Origin: Bacillota bacterium
GTDB lineage: Bacteria; Bacillota; Clostridia; Lachnospirales; Lachnospiraceae
DNA length: 53,639 nucleotides
Reading direction: 5' to 3'
NCBI GenBank assembly: GCA_023411215.1
Contig: JAEYOY010000046.1
Span: 1 to 53,639 of the forward strand
Below the pieces are notes generated by a model that searched no databases, had not been told where the DNA came from, and was given only the letters and a program-made list of their open reading frames with translations. This document shows, piece after piece, positions 33,477-42,613 of the stretch (its first letter is position 1; the number at the start of each line of letters is the position of its first letter). The position numbers and the translations under genes were made by a program.

Positions 33477-34383
33477 TGTAATCGGAGTAAGATTTCGCAG
33501 GGCCGGAAAAGTATATTTCTTTGATCCTGCAGGTTATGATATTAAGCAAGGCGACAATGTAATTGTCGAGACAGCACGAGGGATTGAATACGGTTCGGTC
33601 GTTCTGGGACCCAGAGATGTGGAGGATGATAAGATTATCCAACCGCTAAAGCCGGTAATCCGACAGGCAACTGACGAGGACATTGCTATTGAGAAACGTA
33701 ACAAGGAGAAGGAGAAAGAAGCCTTCCAGATCTGCATGGAGAAGATTAAGAAGCATGGTCTGGAGATGAAGCTCATTGACTGTGAGTATACCTTCGATAA
33801 TAATAAGGTTTTATTCTATTTCACGGCTGATGGACGTATCGATTTCAGGGAGCTGGTTAAGGATCTGGCAAGTGTATTTAAGACCCGTATCGAGCTCAGA
33901 CAGATCGGTGTACGTGATGAGACGAAGGTGGTTGGAGGTATCGGCATCTGCGGAAGACCCCTTTGCTGCCATACCCATTTATCCGAATTTGCGCCGGTTT
34001 CCATTAAGATGGCAAAGGAGCAGAATCTTTCCCTGAATCCGACGAAAATCTCCGGCGTATGCGGAAGATTGATGTGCTGCTTAAAGCATGAGGAAGAGGC
34101 GTATGAGGAGCTGAACAGTAAGCTTCCCGGCGTAGGTGATTTTGTTACAACGAAGGATAATCTGAAGGGTGAAGTTCAGAGTGTCAGTGTATTAAAGCAA
34201 TTGGTTAAGGTGATTGTAGTCCTGGAGAACGACGAAAAGGAAGTAAGAGAATATAAGGTTGAGGATTTACGCTTCAAGCAAAGAAGGCGCAAGGAGAGGA
34301 ATACATCCTTAGAGGATGAGGAGCTGAGAGTTCTGGAGCTTTTGGAGAAGAAGGAAGGGAAGTCCTTACTGGATGATGAATAA
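33469..34383 (+). CDS. ricT: RicT (YaaT), PSP1-domain protein
   Basis: 304 residues with the PSP1 domain: IGVRFRRAGKVYFFDP, VIVETARGIEYGSVV, FDFRELVKDLA-type (IDFRELVKDLASVFKTRIEL) and VGGIGICGRPLCCHTHL, then GVCGRLMCCLKHE. The cysteines in those two motifs correspond to the ligands by which Bacillus RicT joins the RicA/RicF iron-sulfur complex that stimulates RNase Y-dependent mRNA processing. The role is inferred from the family. It overlaps holB at the start and the methyltransferase gene at the end. Confidence 0.93.
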   Translation: MVNVIGVRFRRAGKVYFFDPAGYDIKQGDNVIVETARGIEYGSVVLGPRDVEDDKIIQPLKPVIRQATDEDIAIEKRNKEKEKEAFQICMEKIKKHGLEMKLIDCEYTFDNNKVLFYFTADGRIDFRELVKDLASVFKTRIELRQIGVRDETKVVGGIGICGRPLCCHTHLSEFAPVSIKMAKEQNLSLNPTKISGVCGRLMCCLKHEEEAYEELNSKLPGVGDFVTTKDNLKGEVQSVSVLKQLVKVIVVLENDEKEVREYKVEDLRFKQRRRKERNTSLEDEELRVLELLEKKEGKSLLDDE

Positions 34384-35131
34384 TAACCAAAGCGAAAAGG
34401 ATTATCTGAAATCCGGGGAACGAGTAGATGATCTGAATCGAAATAATTATAAAATAATACAAAATACTAAGAAATTCTGTTTTGGTATGGACGCAGTACT
34501 GCTTTCCGGATTTGCTAAGGTACTTCCCGGAGAAAGAGTGTTGGATCTGGGAACTGGAACGGGAATTATTCCGATATTATTAGAGGCAAAGACAGAGGGG
34601 AAGCATTTTACCGGACTGGAGATTCAGGAGGAAAGTGCGGATATGGCACGGCGAAGTGTCGCCTTGAACGGACTGGAAGATAAAATTGATATTGTAATTG
34701 GAGATATCAAGGAAGCCTCTGCTTATTTTGGATTGGCTTCCTTTGATGTTGTTACCACCAATCCGCCCTATATGAACCATGGGCATGGTCTCGTGAATCC
34801 CGGTGACGCAAAAGCGATTGCACGGCACGAGATACTTTGTTCTTTGGAGGATGTTATCCGAGAAGCAAGTCGTCTGCTTAAGACAGGCGGACGCTTTTAT
34901 CTGGTTCACCGGCCCTTCCGCCTTGCGGAGATTATAAATAAGCTGACGGCTTATAAGTTGGAACCAAAGCGGATGAAAATGGTCCATCCATACGTAGATA
35001 AGGAACCGAATATGGTACTCATAGAGTGTGTTAAGGGCGGTAAGTCAATGCTTAAGGTGGAAGCCCCGCTGATTGTCTATAAAGAGCCGAAGGTTTATAC
35101 GGAAGAAATCTATGATATCTACGGTTATTAA
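34373..35131 (+). CDS. tRNA1(Val) (adenine(37)-N6)-methyltransferase-like protein (YabB/TrmN6)
   Basis: 252 residues of class I SAM-dependent methyltransferase fold. An N-terminal NYKIIQNTKKFCFGMDAVLL, motif I VLDLGTGTGIIPILL, and the catalytic NPPY in VTTNPPYMNHGHG mark the N6-adenine TrmN6/YabB group. It likely methylates adenine 37 of tRNA-Val or another RNA. The start overlaps the ricT stop by eleven bases. YabA, which lies between yaaT and yabB in Bacillus, is absent here. Confidence 0.88.
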   Translation: MMNNNQSEKDYLKSGERVDDLNRNNYKIIQNTKKFCFGMDAVLLSGFAKVLPGERVLDLGTGTGIIPILLEAKTEGKHFTGLEIQEESADMARRSVALNGLEDKIDIVIGDIKEASAYFGLASFDVVTTNPPYMNHGHGLVNPGDAKAIARHEILCSLEDVIREASRLLKTGGRFYLVHRPFRLAEIINKLTAYKLEPKRMKMVHPYVDKEPNMVLIECVKGGKSMLKVEAPLIVYKEPKVYTEEIYDIYGY

Positions 35132-35145
35132 TGAAAGGATATATT

Positions 35146-36006
35146 ATGTCCGGTATGTTATATTTATGTGCTACACCCATCGGCAACCTGGAGGATATTA
35201 CCTTCCGTGTCATACGAACCTTAAAAGAGGTGGATCTGATTGCAGCCGAGGATACCAGGCACAGCATTAAATTGTTAAATCATTTTGAGATAAAGACACC
35301 GATGACCAGCTACCATGAGTTCAATAAGGTAGATAAGGCAAGACATCTGGTGGAGCAGCTCCTGACAGGGATGAATATTGCCCTGATTACCGATGCGGGG
35401 ACTCCGGGTATTTCCGATCCTGGAGAGGAGCTGGTAAAGCAGGCTTATGAGGCTGGAATCAGCGTTACTTCTATTCCGGGAGCCTGTGCAGCAGTGACGG
35501 CATTAACGCTATCCGGACTTGGGACAAGAAGATTTTGCTTTGAAGCATTTCTGCCCAGTGACAAAAAGGCAAGGCAGCGGGTGCTGAATGAATTGAAAAA
35601 CGACACAAGAACACTAATCCTATATGAGGCACCTCATAGAATCTGTAAGACTCTGCAGGAGCTACTTGAGGTATTAGGAGACCGAAGAATTTCATTAATC
35701 AAAGAACTGACTAAGTTGCATGAGAAGGTCTGGCAGACAACTCTTTCTGAGGCTATCTTGGGCCTAAGGGAACAGGAGCCGAGAGGAGAATATGTTCTGG
35801 TACTAGAGGGAAAGTCAGATTTAGAACTAGAGGCTGAGAAGCAGGAGCAGTGGGGAGCGGTTGCATTGGCCGAACACATGAATTTCTATACGGATCAGGG
35901 CTTCGATAAGAAGGAGGCTATGAAGGCTGTCGCAAAGGACAGAGGAGTAAGCAAAAGGGATATTTATCAATTGCTTATCAATGAGGAAGCCGAGGGTAAG
36001 GGGTAA
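35146..36006 (+). CDS. rsmI: 16S rRNA (cytidine(1402)-2'-O)-methyltransferase
   Basis: 286 residues of the tetrapyrrole-methylase fold. LYLCATPIGNLEDITFRVI, AAEDTRHSIKLLNHF, ALITDAGTPGISDPGEELV, IPGACAAVTALTLSGL and YEAPHRICKTLQEL are canonical RsmI sequences. It modifies C1402 in the ribosomal decoding centre. I choose the ATG at 35146, six bases after AAAGGA; an ATG at 35131 overlaps the preceding stop. The C-terminal 40 residues carry a helix-turn-helix-like tail (KKEAMKAVAKDRGVSKRDIY) that is usual in the family. Confidence 0.94.
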   Translation: MSGMLYLCATPIGNLEDITFRVIRTLKEVDLIAAEDTRHSIKLLNHFEIKTPMTSYHEFNKVDKARHLVEQLLTGMNIALITDAGTPGISDPGEELVKQAYEAGISVTSIPGACAAVTALTLSGLGTRRFCFEAFLPSDKKARQRVLNELKNDTRTLILYEAPHRICKTLQELLEVLGDRRISLIKELTKLHEKVWQTTLSEAILGLREQEPRGEYVLVLEGKSDLELEAEKQEQWGAVALAEHMNFYTDQGFDKKEAMKAVAKDRGVSKRDIYQLLINEEAEGKG

Positions 36007-36027
36007 CTGTCTTTTGGAGGTGAAATA

Positions 36028-37566
36028 ATGTTGTGTGGGGTATTTCGAACAAAAGAGAGAAAAGTAATTGGGGCAATTCTGGGGACAATAATCTTAATTG
36101 GATTTATCATTATTAGTATGGCATCCAAAAGCGCACAGATTGATGAACAGGCTGTTATGGCAGAAAATTACCTCAATGCAGGAAGCTTTGAGCATGCAGT
36201 AGAGGCTTATCAGAAAGCGTTATCAATGAAGAATAGTGACCAAGAGACTCTGTCCATCGGACTCTCTAGGGCTTATGTGGGGTTAGAGGATTTTGATAAG
36301 GCTTTGGAGGTTTTACGCGCCTGTTACCAGAAAAAATCCACAATGAAGCTTGAAAAAGAGATTGAAGAAGTCACATCCACAAAGTTGGATTATGAATTTC
36401 GTCAGTCTATTTCTCGTGCAGATGTTTATTTCTCGAACAAGGAATACGATAAAGCAATTTCGGTATACGAAGAGGCAAAGCTGATTAAGAGTAAGGACAG
36501 TACCTCGTATACGAGAATTGCACAGGCTTATATTGAACAGGGTAAATATGATCTTGCCAGAGAGAAAGTTCTGGAGGGGATCGAGATAATTCGGAATGAG
36601 GAGTTGGATACGCTCTTAATCACCATCGATACATACCTTTTGAAAGAGGATTATGATCTGATGGTTGTACAAGCCGAGGAATATATATACCAAGAGAATT
36701 ACGAGGACGGAATTGAAAAATATAAAGAGGCTATTCAACTGTTGCCGTCACAAACGAAGGCTTATAAGAATTTAGCGTTAGTTTATCTGGAACGTGAGGA
36801 GTATAATGAGGCTGTTTCACTCCTGACAAAAGCGGTGGGCCTTACCAAGGATGCAGAGCTGCGGGAACTGTTGACCACGGCTATGGAGCAAAAAGAAGGC
36901 GAAGAAGAGAGACAGAATGTGTTGGCCGAGCTTTATAAGGCCATGGAAGAGCAGAATGTTGATCAGATTATTGCTGTTATGGAGACGAACATTTACCGAG
37001 AGCAGATATCGACAAAAGCACCGGTCTATTATGGTACCAGTGAAGGTGATATCGCAAAGGGAGCAGGTTTGATCGTCTATAAGGGAGATCAGCTGTATTA
37101 TGGAGATGTTGTCAATGGTGTCAAAAGGGGGGATGGTATTTATTTTATGCTGACCGAAAATTCCTACGGTCAAGGCTATTACTATTACAAGGGGGAATGG
37201 AATAGCGACATTCCAAATGGTGTCGGTAAGGTAATTGAAGTCTGCAATCAGAAGAAGGAATCTGGAGAAATCATTATCAGTAAGACTGTCACAGAGGGTA
37301 TCTACTATAATGCACTAGAGGACGGAACCATGAATAAGTATTTTTACGAGAATGGCAATGAGACAGGAAGAATACGCTACCTTGCTCAGAATGGTATCCC
37401 ATTATCCAAGGGCACAACAAAAAGAGTTCCCAGCCCTACACCTGCAACAAAAGCCTATAGCATCGGAGAATTATATCTTAATGGTAAGAATACAGGTGAG
37501 GACTATCTGGCTGATCCTGATATTGTCTGGGGAGTAGACCCCTTCATACATAGTAAGAAAAAATAA
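36028..37566 (+). CDS. Membrane-anchored TPR protein with MORN-like C-terminus
   Basis: 512 residues. A single hydrophobic segment (VIGAILGTIILIGFIIISMA, about residues 13-32) anchors the protein. Residues about 38-300 contain TPR repeats (AENYLNAGSFEHAVEAYQKA, IAQAYIEQGKYDLAREKVLE, LALVYLEREEYNEAVSLLTK). The C-terminal part (about 330-440) has MORN-like repeats (GDQLYYGDVVNGVKRGDGIY, GYYYYKGEWNSDIPNGVGKV). The combination suggests a surface-facing scaffold or assembly factor, but I cannot name a function. The start has GGAGG eight bases before the ATG, 21 bases after rsmI. Two hairpins follow the gene. Confidence 0.72.
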   Translation: MLCGVFRTKERKVIGAILGTIILIGFIIISMASKSAQIDEQAVMAENYLNAGSFEHAVEAYQKALSMKNSDQETLSIGLSRAYVGLEDFDKALEVLRACYQKKSTMKLEKEIEEVTSTKLDYEFRQSISRADVYFSNKEYDKAISVYEEAKLIKSKDSTSYTRIAQAYIEQGKYDLAREKVLEGIEIIRNEELDTLLITIDTYLLKEDYDLMVVQAEEYIYQENYEDGIEKYKEAIQLLPSQTKAYKNLALVYLEREEYNEAVSLLTKAVGLTKDAELRELLTTAMEQKEGEEERQNVLAELYKAMEEQNVDQIIAVMETNIYREQISTKAPVYYGTSEGDIAKGAGLIVYKGDQLYYGDVVNGVKRGDGIYFMLTENSYGQGYYYYKGEWNSDIPNGVGKVIEVCNQKKESGEIIISKTVTEGIYYNALEDGTMNKYFYENGNETGRIRYLAQNGIPLSKGTTKRVPSPTPATKAYSIGELYLNGKNTGEDYLADPDIVWGVDPFIHSKKK

Positions 37567-37630
37567 TTTCATCTGATTATATAGAGAAATACTAATCAAA
37601 CAGGTAGCTACGCATTATTGTGTGATAAAA

Positions 37631-37656
37631 AAGAAAGCCGACAGGCTTTCTTTTTT
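37631..37656 (+). terminator. Intrinsic terminator after the TPR/MORN gene
   Basis: AAGAAAGCC-GACA-GGCTTTCTT followed by TTTT. Confidence 0.88.
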
Positions 37657-37663
37657 ATATATG

Positions 37664-37697
37664 AAAAGGGCTTGTCATATATTTGACAAGCCCTTTT
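37664..37697. terminator. Second hairpin between convergent genes
   Basis: AAAAGGGCTTGTCA pairs with TGACAAGCCCTTTT. Symmetric A and T ends allow it to work in both directions, serving the minus-strand abrB gene as well. Confidence 0.75.
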
Positions 37698-37840
37698 GTG
37701 CTAAGTAATAATTACATTTCCTGTATCCGGCAAGAATACAGTCAAACTTTTAATCCGTAATTAATGAAAACCTATGGCATGATTGTCATTAATAAAATGC
37801 TTCATAAAAGTTTGCAATGCAACTGTTTGGAATATGTTAA

Positions 37841-38098
37841 TTACTCGATAATTCCTGCAAGTTTAGCGAGTTCAACGATAGTGTCCTTAGAGATTTTCTT
37901 TCCTTGATATTCTAGCAAATTGTCTTTGTTGCCGTTGAATATATCAGTGGGTTCATATTTCTGAAGGATAATTCTTCCTTCGTCAACAAAAATTTCCAAT
38001 GGATCTCTCTCGCTAACATCCAAGGTTCTTCTCAATTCAATGGGAAGAGTAATTCTTCCGAGTTCGTCGAGTCTTCTTACAATACCAGTGCTTTTCAT
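37841..38098 (-). CDS. AbrB/SpoVT-family transcriptional regulator
   Basis: 85 residues. The N-terminal swapped-hairpin DNA-binding domain is unmistakable: MKSTGIVRRLDELGRITLPIELRRTLDV followed by DPLEIFVDEGRIILQKY. The rest is a short dimerisation tail. In Bacillus, AbrB represses post-exponential and sporulation genes, and abrB follows the yabC (rsmI) region just as here. The protein may also regulate the divergently transcribed spmAB. Read from the ATG at 38098, preceded by AGGAGGCC. Confidence 0.93.
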   Translation of the reverse strand: MKSTGIVRRLDELGRITLPIELRRTLDVSERDPLEIFVDEGRIILQKYEPTDIFNGNKDNLLEYQGKKISKDTIVELAKLAGIIE

Positions 38099-38412
38099 AA
38101 TAGGCCTCCTATTCTTAAGTGTATTGGGGAATAAAATAGATTGCTATTAACAATGAATGCGCATATACATCATAGCTTACATTATTTGTAACAGCATAAA
38201 ATAAGATATCATAGGATTTTTTCAAAGTCAACTAAAATAATTGTCAGATGATAGCACTATTTAAACAATAAATGTAAATCCGATACAATAAATACCATTA
38301 AAGTCAAGAAAAAAGGGGTATTTTTACCATAATAAGGAATATAGTTATAATAAATAACCAAAAAGACATAACAAATTTCATGAAAATCTGACAAATTTGA
38401 AAGGAGAAAAAT
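38099..38412. other. Divergent regulatory region between abrB and spmA
   Basis: AT-rich and gene-free. It must contain promoters in both directions, but I could not assign a sigma-A pair with confidence, and spmA genes are usually read by sporulation sigma factors whose boxes I cannot call reliably here. Several TATAAT-like strings occur near 38345-38365. Confidence 0.4.
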
Positions 38413-39006
38413 ATGCTTAATTACCTTTGGGGAATAATGATCGTTTTGGGAGTAACAGTAGGAGTCCTAAGGGGAGAGATCAGCGAAGTCAGTAAAGCTA
38501 CTATAAATTCCTCCAAGGAAGCAGTTACCTTATGTATTACAATGCTAGGCATTATGGCTATGTGGACCGGTATTATGCAGATAGCGAAAAAAAGCGGACT
38601 GGTTGCATCCTTTACAAAGGCTCTGCGACCGTTTCTTAGGATATTATACCCGAGCATTCCGAAAGATCATGTGGTTAATGAATACATAGCCTCCAATATG
38701 ATCGCAAATATTCTTGGACTTGGCTGGGCGGCGACCCCCATGGGTCTAATGGCAATGAAGGAGCTGAAGAAGCTGAATCATGATTCGCAGGTTGCTAGCT
38801 GCGATATGTGCACGCTTTTAATTATTAACATTTCCTCGTTGCAGCTTATTCCGGTCAATGTTATAGCCTATCGCAGCCAATACGGATCGGTGAATCCGGC
38901 AGAGATACTAGGAGCCGGGCTGGTTGCTACGTTGTGCTCCACCTGTGTCGGTTTTGCTTTTTCCGTCATAGCAAGAAAGCTCAGTTACCGTAAGGGAAAC
39001 CAGTAG
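38413..39006 (+). CDS. spmA: Spore maturation protein A
   Basis: 197 residues, hydrophobic, with several membrane helices (YLWGIMIVLGVTVGVLRG, AVTLCITMLGIMAMWTGIMQ, and a C-terminal LGAGLVATLCSTCVGFAFSV). NMIANILGLGWAATPMGLMAMKEL is the nucleoside-recognition (Gate) motif found in SpmA. SpmA and SpmB are needed for dehydration of the spore core in Bacillus. AAAGGAG lies upstream of the ATG. It is translated together with spmB, eleven bases on. Confidence 0.93.
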   Translation: MLNYLWGIMIVLGVTVGVLRGEISEVSKATINSSKEAVTLCITMLGIMAMWTGIMQIAKKSGLVASFTKALRPFLRILYPSIPKDHVVNEYIASNMIANILGLGWAATPMGLMAMKELKKLNHDSQVASCDMCTLLIINISSLQLIPVNVIAYRSQYGSVNPAEILGAGLVATLCSTCVGFAFSVIARKLSYRKGNQ

Positions 39007-39017
39007 GAGGGAAAAGT

Positions 39018-39545
39018 GTGAGATTTTTAATCTACATATCGGATTACATTATACCGTTTCTGTTTTTTTACATTGTTGGCTTTGGTCTTCTGATGAAGAC
39101 GAATATTTTTGATGAATTCATTCAAGGCGCAAAGGACGGCTTTAAGGTAGTACTTGATATTTTACCTACCTTGATTGGTTTGATGGTCGCAATAGGCATT
39201 TTACGAGCTTCTGGGACGCTTACTATCGTGTCAGATTTACTGCGTCCGCTGACGGATCTGCTTCATTTTCCGTCACAGCTGGTACCGGTTGCAATTATTA
39301 AGATGTTTTCCTCCTCTGCGGCGACCAGTCTTGTCCTAGACATCTTTAAGGAATACGGACCGGATTCCTACCTAGGACGCCTGGTGTCCGTTATGATGAG
39401 CAGTACAGAGACGATATTTTACACCCTGGCGGTATATTTTATGGCGGCTGGTGTCAAGAAGACCAGATATACCTTACTGGGGTGTCTGCTTACTACCCTG
39501 ACGGGTATTATTGTAAGTGTGATCATGACAAAACTAGTATTCTAG
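39018..39545 (+). CDS. spmB: Spore maturation protein B
   Basis: 175 residues from a GTG start preceded by TAGGAGGG. Membrane protein of the same Gate family: IPFLFFYIVGFGLLMKTNIF, FIQGAKDGFKVVLDILPTLI, then MFSSSAATSLVLDIFKEYGPDS and LVSVMMSSTETIFYTLAVYF, which are SpmB signatures. It acts with SpmA in spore core dehydration. Presence of the pair argues that the organism forms spores. Confidence 0.93.
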   Translation: MRFLIYISDYIIPFLFFYIVGFGLLMKTNIFDEFIQGAKDGFKVVLDILPTLIGLMVAIGILRASGTLTIVSDLLRPLTDLLHFPSQLVPVAIIKMFSSSAATSLVLDIFKEYGPDSYLGRLVSVMMSSTETIFYTLAVYFMAAGVKKTRYTLLGCLLTTLTGIIVSVIMTKLVF

Positions 39546-39810
39546 TTGTCGGTTGAGGGGAAGATAAACAAAGCGTTGTTGTACTTGTAATTTTAACTGT
39601 GATGCACTACATTGACCGAAGCAGTTCTGGCTAAACATCCTATGATACAATAGAAATCTTCGGAAACGATACATTGTTATATAATTCTGTATTAAAGTTC
39701 TCCGGGCAGACTCTTTGTAATGACTCTTTATATATCGCGTTAAATGGAATATAATCAAGGTAAGATTGTAATGCTATTATGGATATCATTTATTTTCGGA
39801 GGTGATTATT

Positions 39811-41196
39811 ATGGCACTGGTTGGTGCATTTATCGTTCCTCATCCGCCGCTCATTGTACCTGAGGTAGGACGAGGTGAGGAGGAGAAGATAGGCAAGACC
39901 ATTCAAAGCTATCATGAGGTAGCTAAGAAGATTGCGGAGCTTAAGCCGGATACAATTGTCCTTACATCACCGCATTCCATTATGTATTCTGATTATTTTC
40001 ATATATCGCCGGGGAAGAGGGCTAAGGGTGACTTTGGTAATTTTAGAGCGAAGGATGTATCATTTCAGGTTGATTATGATGAGGAATTTGTTGGCGCATT
40101 AGAAGCCTGCGCTGAGCGAGATGGTATAGAAGCAGGTACTCTGGGAGAGAAGAAGCCGGAGCTTGATCATGGGACTATGGTTCCGCTCTATTTTATTAAT
40201 CAGTATTATAAGGATTATCAGCTGGTAAGGATTGGTCTATCCGGTCTGTCTCTTCCGCTTCATTATCGTCTAGGTAAATGCATAGAGAAGACAGCAGCTA
40301 GGCTTAACCGAAGGATCGTATTTGTGGCAAGTGGGGATCTATCTCATAAGCTAAAGGAGGAGGGTCCCTATGGTTTTTCGCAGGAGGGTGTAGAGTTTGA
40401 CCGGCAAATTGTCGAGGCGATGAAAGAGGGGGATTTCCTTAAATTACTGGAATTCAATCCTGACTTCTGTGAGTCGGCTGCAGAATGCGGGCTGCGATCA
40501 TTTATTATTATGGCTGGAGCCCTTAGCGGTAAAGCTGTTGAGGCGAATTTTCTGTCCTATGAGGGACCTTACGGGGTCGGATACGGGGTATGTGAATATA
40601 AGATTGTCGGGGAAGCCAAAAACCGTAATTTTGATGAGATATTTACTCAGAAACAGAAGGAACTGGCAAGAGAACTTCAGAAGCAGGAGGATCCCTATGT
40701 TCATTTGGCTAGACAATCACTGGAGACCTACATCAGTACTGGTAAATGTGCCAAGCTTCCTGAAGGACTTCCCGAAGAGATGCTTAATCGTAAGGCAGGA
40801 GTATTCGTATCCTTGAAAAAGCATGGCAGTCTGCGCGGCTGCATTGGTACGATTAGTCCGGTTACAGAAAGTATCGCCGAGGAGATTCTTCGTAATGCGG
40901 TAAGTGCTGCGGTAGAGGATCCGAGATTTGCTCCTGTGACAGAGGACGAGCTGGATGAACTAATCTACAGTGTGGATGTACTCTCTCCTGCAGAAGCAAT
41001 CGACTCAATGGAAGAGTTAGACGTTAAGCGGTATGGAGTCATCATAACCTCGGGCAAAAAGAGAGGGCTGCTTCTTCCGAATCTGGAAGGAGTAGATACT
41101 GTTGAGCAGCAGATATCAATAGCAAGAAAAAAAGCGGGGATTTATGACAATCAGAAGGTTTCTTTGGAGCGTTTTGAGGTGGTGAGACATAAATGA
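39811..41196 (+). CDS. AmmeMemoRadiSam system protein: MEMO1 domain fused to AMMECR1 domain
   Basis: 461 residues in two domains. Residues 1 to about 270 are the MEMO/LigB-like fold: GAFIVPHPPLIVPEVGRGEE, TIVLTSPHSIMYSDYFHISP, LDHGTMVPLYFINQYY, VFVASGDLSHKL. Residues from about 293 to 461 are AMMECR1: PYVHLARQSLETYI, AGVFVSLKKHGSLRGCIGTI, AAVEDPRFAPVTEDEL and KRGLLLPNLEGVDTVEQQI. Together with the radical SAM gene that overlaps its end, it forms the set known as AmmeMemoRadiSam, which is widespread but has no firmly established function. The ATG at 39811 follows CGGAGGTG; a GTG three codons earlier sits within that site. Confidence 0.93.
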   Translation: MALVGAFIVPHPPLIVPEVGRGEEEKIGKTIQSYHEVAKKIAELKPDTIVLTSPHSIMYSDYFHISPGKRAKGDFGNFRAKDVSFQVDYDEEFVGALEACAERDGIEAGTLGEKKPELDHGTMVPLYFINQYYKDYQLVRIGLSGLSLPLHYRLGKCIEKTAARLNRRIVFVASGDLSHKLKEEGPYGFSQEGVEFDRQIVEAMKEGDFLKLLEFNPDFCESAAECGLRSFIIMAGALSGKAVEANFLSYEGPYGVGYGVCEYKIVGEAKNRNFDEIFTQKQKELARELQKQEDPYVHLARQSLETYISTGKCAKLPEGLPEEMLNRKAGVFVSLKKHGSLRGCIGTISPVTESIAEEILRNAVSAAVEDPRFAPVTEDELDELIYSVDVLSPAEAIDSMEELDVKRYGVIITSGKKRGLLLPNLEGVDTVEQQISIARKKAGIYDNQKVSLERFEVVRHK

Positions 41197-42020
41197 CAGC
41201 AGAATGCAGGATATGCCCCCATCATTGTAGGATAGAGGAAGGACATCTGGGTTTGTGTAAGGCTAGAACAAATCGGAATAATGAGATTATCAGTGAAAAT
41301 TACGGCAAGCTGACAGCAGTAGCTTTGGATCCGGTCGAGAAGAAGCCTTTATATCATTTCCATCCCGGTAGTAAGATCCTTTCCATCGGTAGCTATGGAT
41401 GTAATCTTAACTGTCCCTTCTGCCAGAACTGCGATATCTCCATGGTTGGTAGTAACGAGATAGAGACCGAGGAGGTAACCATAGAAGAATTGCTATTAAA
41501 GGCAAAGCTACTTGAGTCTCGCGGCAATATCGGAATTGCTTATACCTATAATGAACCCTTGATTGGTTTTGAATTTGTTAGGGATTGTGCTATGGCAGTG
41601 AAGAAGCAAGGGCTTAAGAATATTGTTGTAACCAACGGTTATATCAGCGAGGAGCCGATTCAGGAGCTCTTGCCTTATATTGATGCATTTAATATCGACC
41701 TGAAGGGCTTCACGGAGGAATTCTATCATAAGCTCCGCGGAGATCTGGCCACGGTAAAAAGAACCATCGAGTTGGCGGTGAAGGTCTGTCATGTTGAGGT
41801 GACAACGCTTATTATACCGGGAGAGAATGACAGTGAGGAGGAGATGAAAGAGCTCTCCGGTTGGCTGGCAAGCTTAAGTCCCGATATTGTTCTTCATATC
41901 TCAAGGTTCTTTCCAAGATGGAGGATGCAGGATAGGGATGCTACACCGGTGAAGCAGGTGTATCATCTTGCCGAGATTGCAAGAGAGAAGCTTAGATATG
42001 TTTACGAAGGAAACTGTTAA
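41193..42020 (+). CDS. AmmeMemoRadiSam system radical SAM enzyme
   Basis: 275 residues. N-terminal CRICPHHCRIEEGHLGLCKAR supplies four cysteines, then YGKLTAVALDPVEKKPLYHF leads to the radical SAM motif GCNLNCPFCQN (cysteines near residues 70, 74 and 77). TYNEPLIGFEF and DAFNIDLKGFTEEFY follow. This is the activating-enzyme-like radical SAM protein that accompanies MEMO and AMMECR1. The substrate is not known; a glycyl-radical or cofactor target is speculation. The ATG overlaps the stop of the fused gene (ATGA), a sign of tight coupling. Confidence 0.93.
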   Translation: MTAECRICPHHCRIEEGHLGLCKARTNRNNEIISENYGKLTAVALDPVEKKPLYHFHPGSKILSIGSYGCNLNCPFCQNCDISMVGSNEIETEEVTIEELLLKAKLLESRGNIGIAYTYNEPLIGFEFVRDCAMAVKKQGLKNIVVTNGYISEEPIQELLPYIDAFNIDLKGFTEEFYHKLRGDLATVKRTIELAVKVCHVEVTTLIIPGENDSEEEMKELSGWLASLSPDIVLHISRFFPRWRMQDRDATPVKQVYHLAEIAREKLRYVYEGNC

Positions 42021-42022
42021 AG

Positions 42023-42157
42023 GAAGATGGCAGATTCGATGTAAAGCCGGATAAGGATAATATAATTATCTTACAACCGGATCTAATGGTAATCTGCAAT
42101 AAAGATAAAGTGAATCAGAAGCGCATGGAAGGGGCTATGGAGCTGATTAGTAAATGA
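42023..42157 (+). pseudogene. Relic of a Uma2-family (DUF820) endonuclease-like gene
   Basis: A short open stretch directly after the radical SAM gene encodes IIILQPDLMVICNKDKVNQ followed by GAMEL and a stop. This is the 'QPDisVICdkdKl...GaPdl' core of Uma2 proteins, without the N-terminal two thirds and without the catalytic C-terminal part. No start codon or ribosome-binding site precedes it. It is a decayed remnant. Confidence 0.6.
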
Positions 42158-42296
42158 GCGTGTAATAGAAAATAGCATTAACTTCACATATTGTGCCAAA
42201 AGTGTTCCATACTAATAGTGTCAAAGTGGATTGGAATTCAAATTTATTTCATTTGCGTAGGAAGATTGAATTTCACCCGGATAGAAAGGAGACAGT

Positions 42297-42452
42297 ATGG
42301 ACAAGAAGCAAAACGAAAAGCAGCATCAGAAGAAGGAACAGGATAAGTTCAACAGTGTTACAGGCTCCGTAAAGCCTGAGAATCAGAACCAGACGCACAA
42401 TGCGCGTAAGGAAGGTGTCGGCAGACAGAACAATAGATACCGCGATGAATGA
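42297..42452 (+). CDS. Small hydrophilic hypothetical protein (51 aa)
   Basis: An ATG at 42297, six bases after GAAAGGAG, opens a 51-residue frame of lysine, glutamine and asparagine-rich sequence (MDKKQNEKQHQKKEQDKFNS at the start, RKEGVGRQNNRY near the end). It has no hydrophobic segment and would be intrinsically disordered. The excellent ribosome-binding site argues for translation. It is reminiscent of small spore-associated proteins only in composition; I do not recognise a family. Confidence 0.6.
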   Translation: MDKKQNEKQHQKKEQDKFNSVTGSVKPENQNQTHNARKEGVGRQNNRYRDE

Positions 42453-42613
42453 TAAGCCTGACTAAACTTGAAATGATATAAATGGAATAGATTTCACTGA
42501 CTAAGGAACTCACACATTACTATTGGCAAGAAAGTAGGATGGTGGGTTCTTTTGTATGTCAAAGGGATTGATACCGAAAGATGTTAATTACCATTATATG
42601 TAAGGATATGGTA

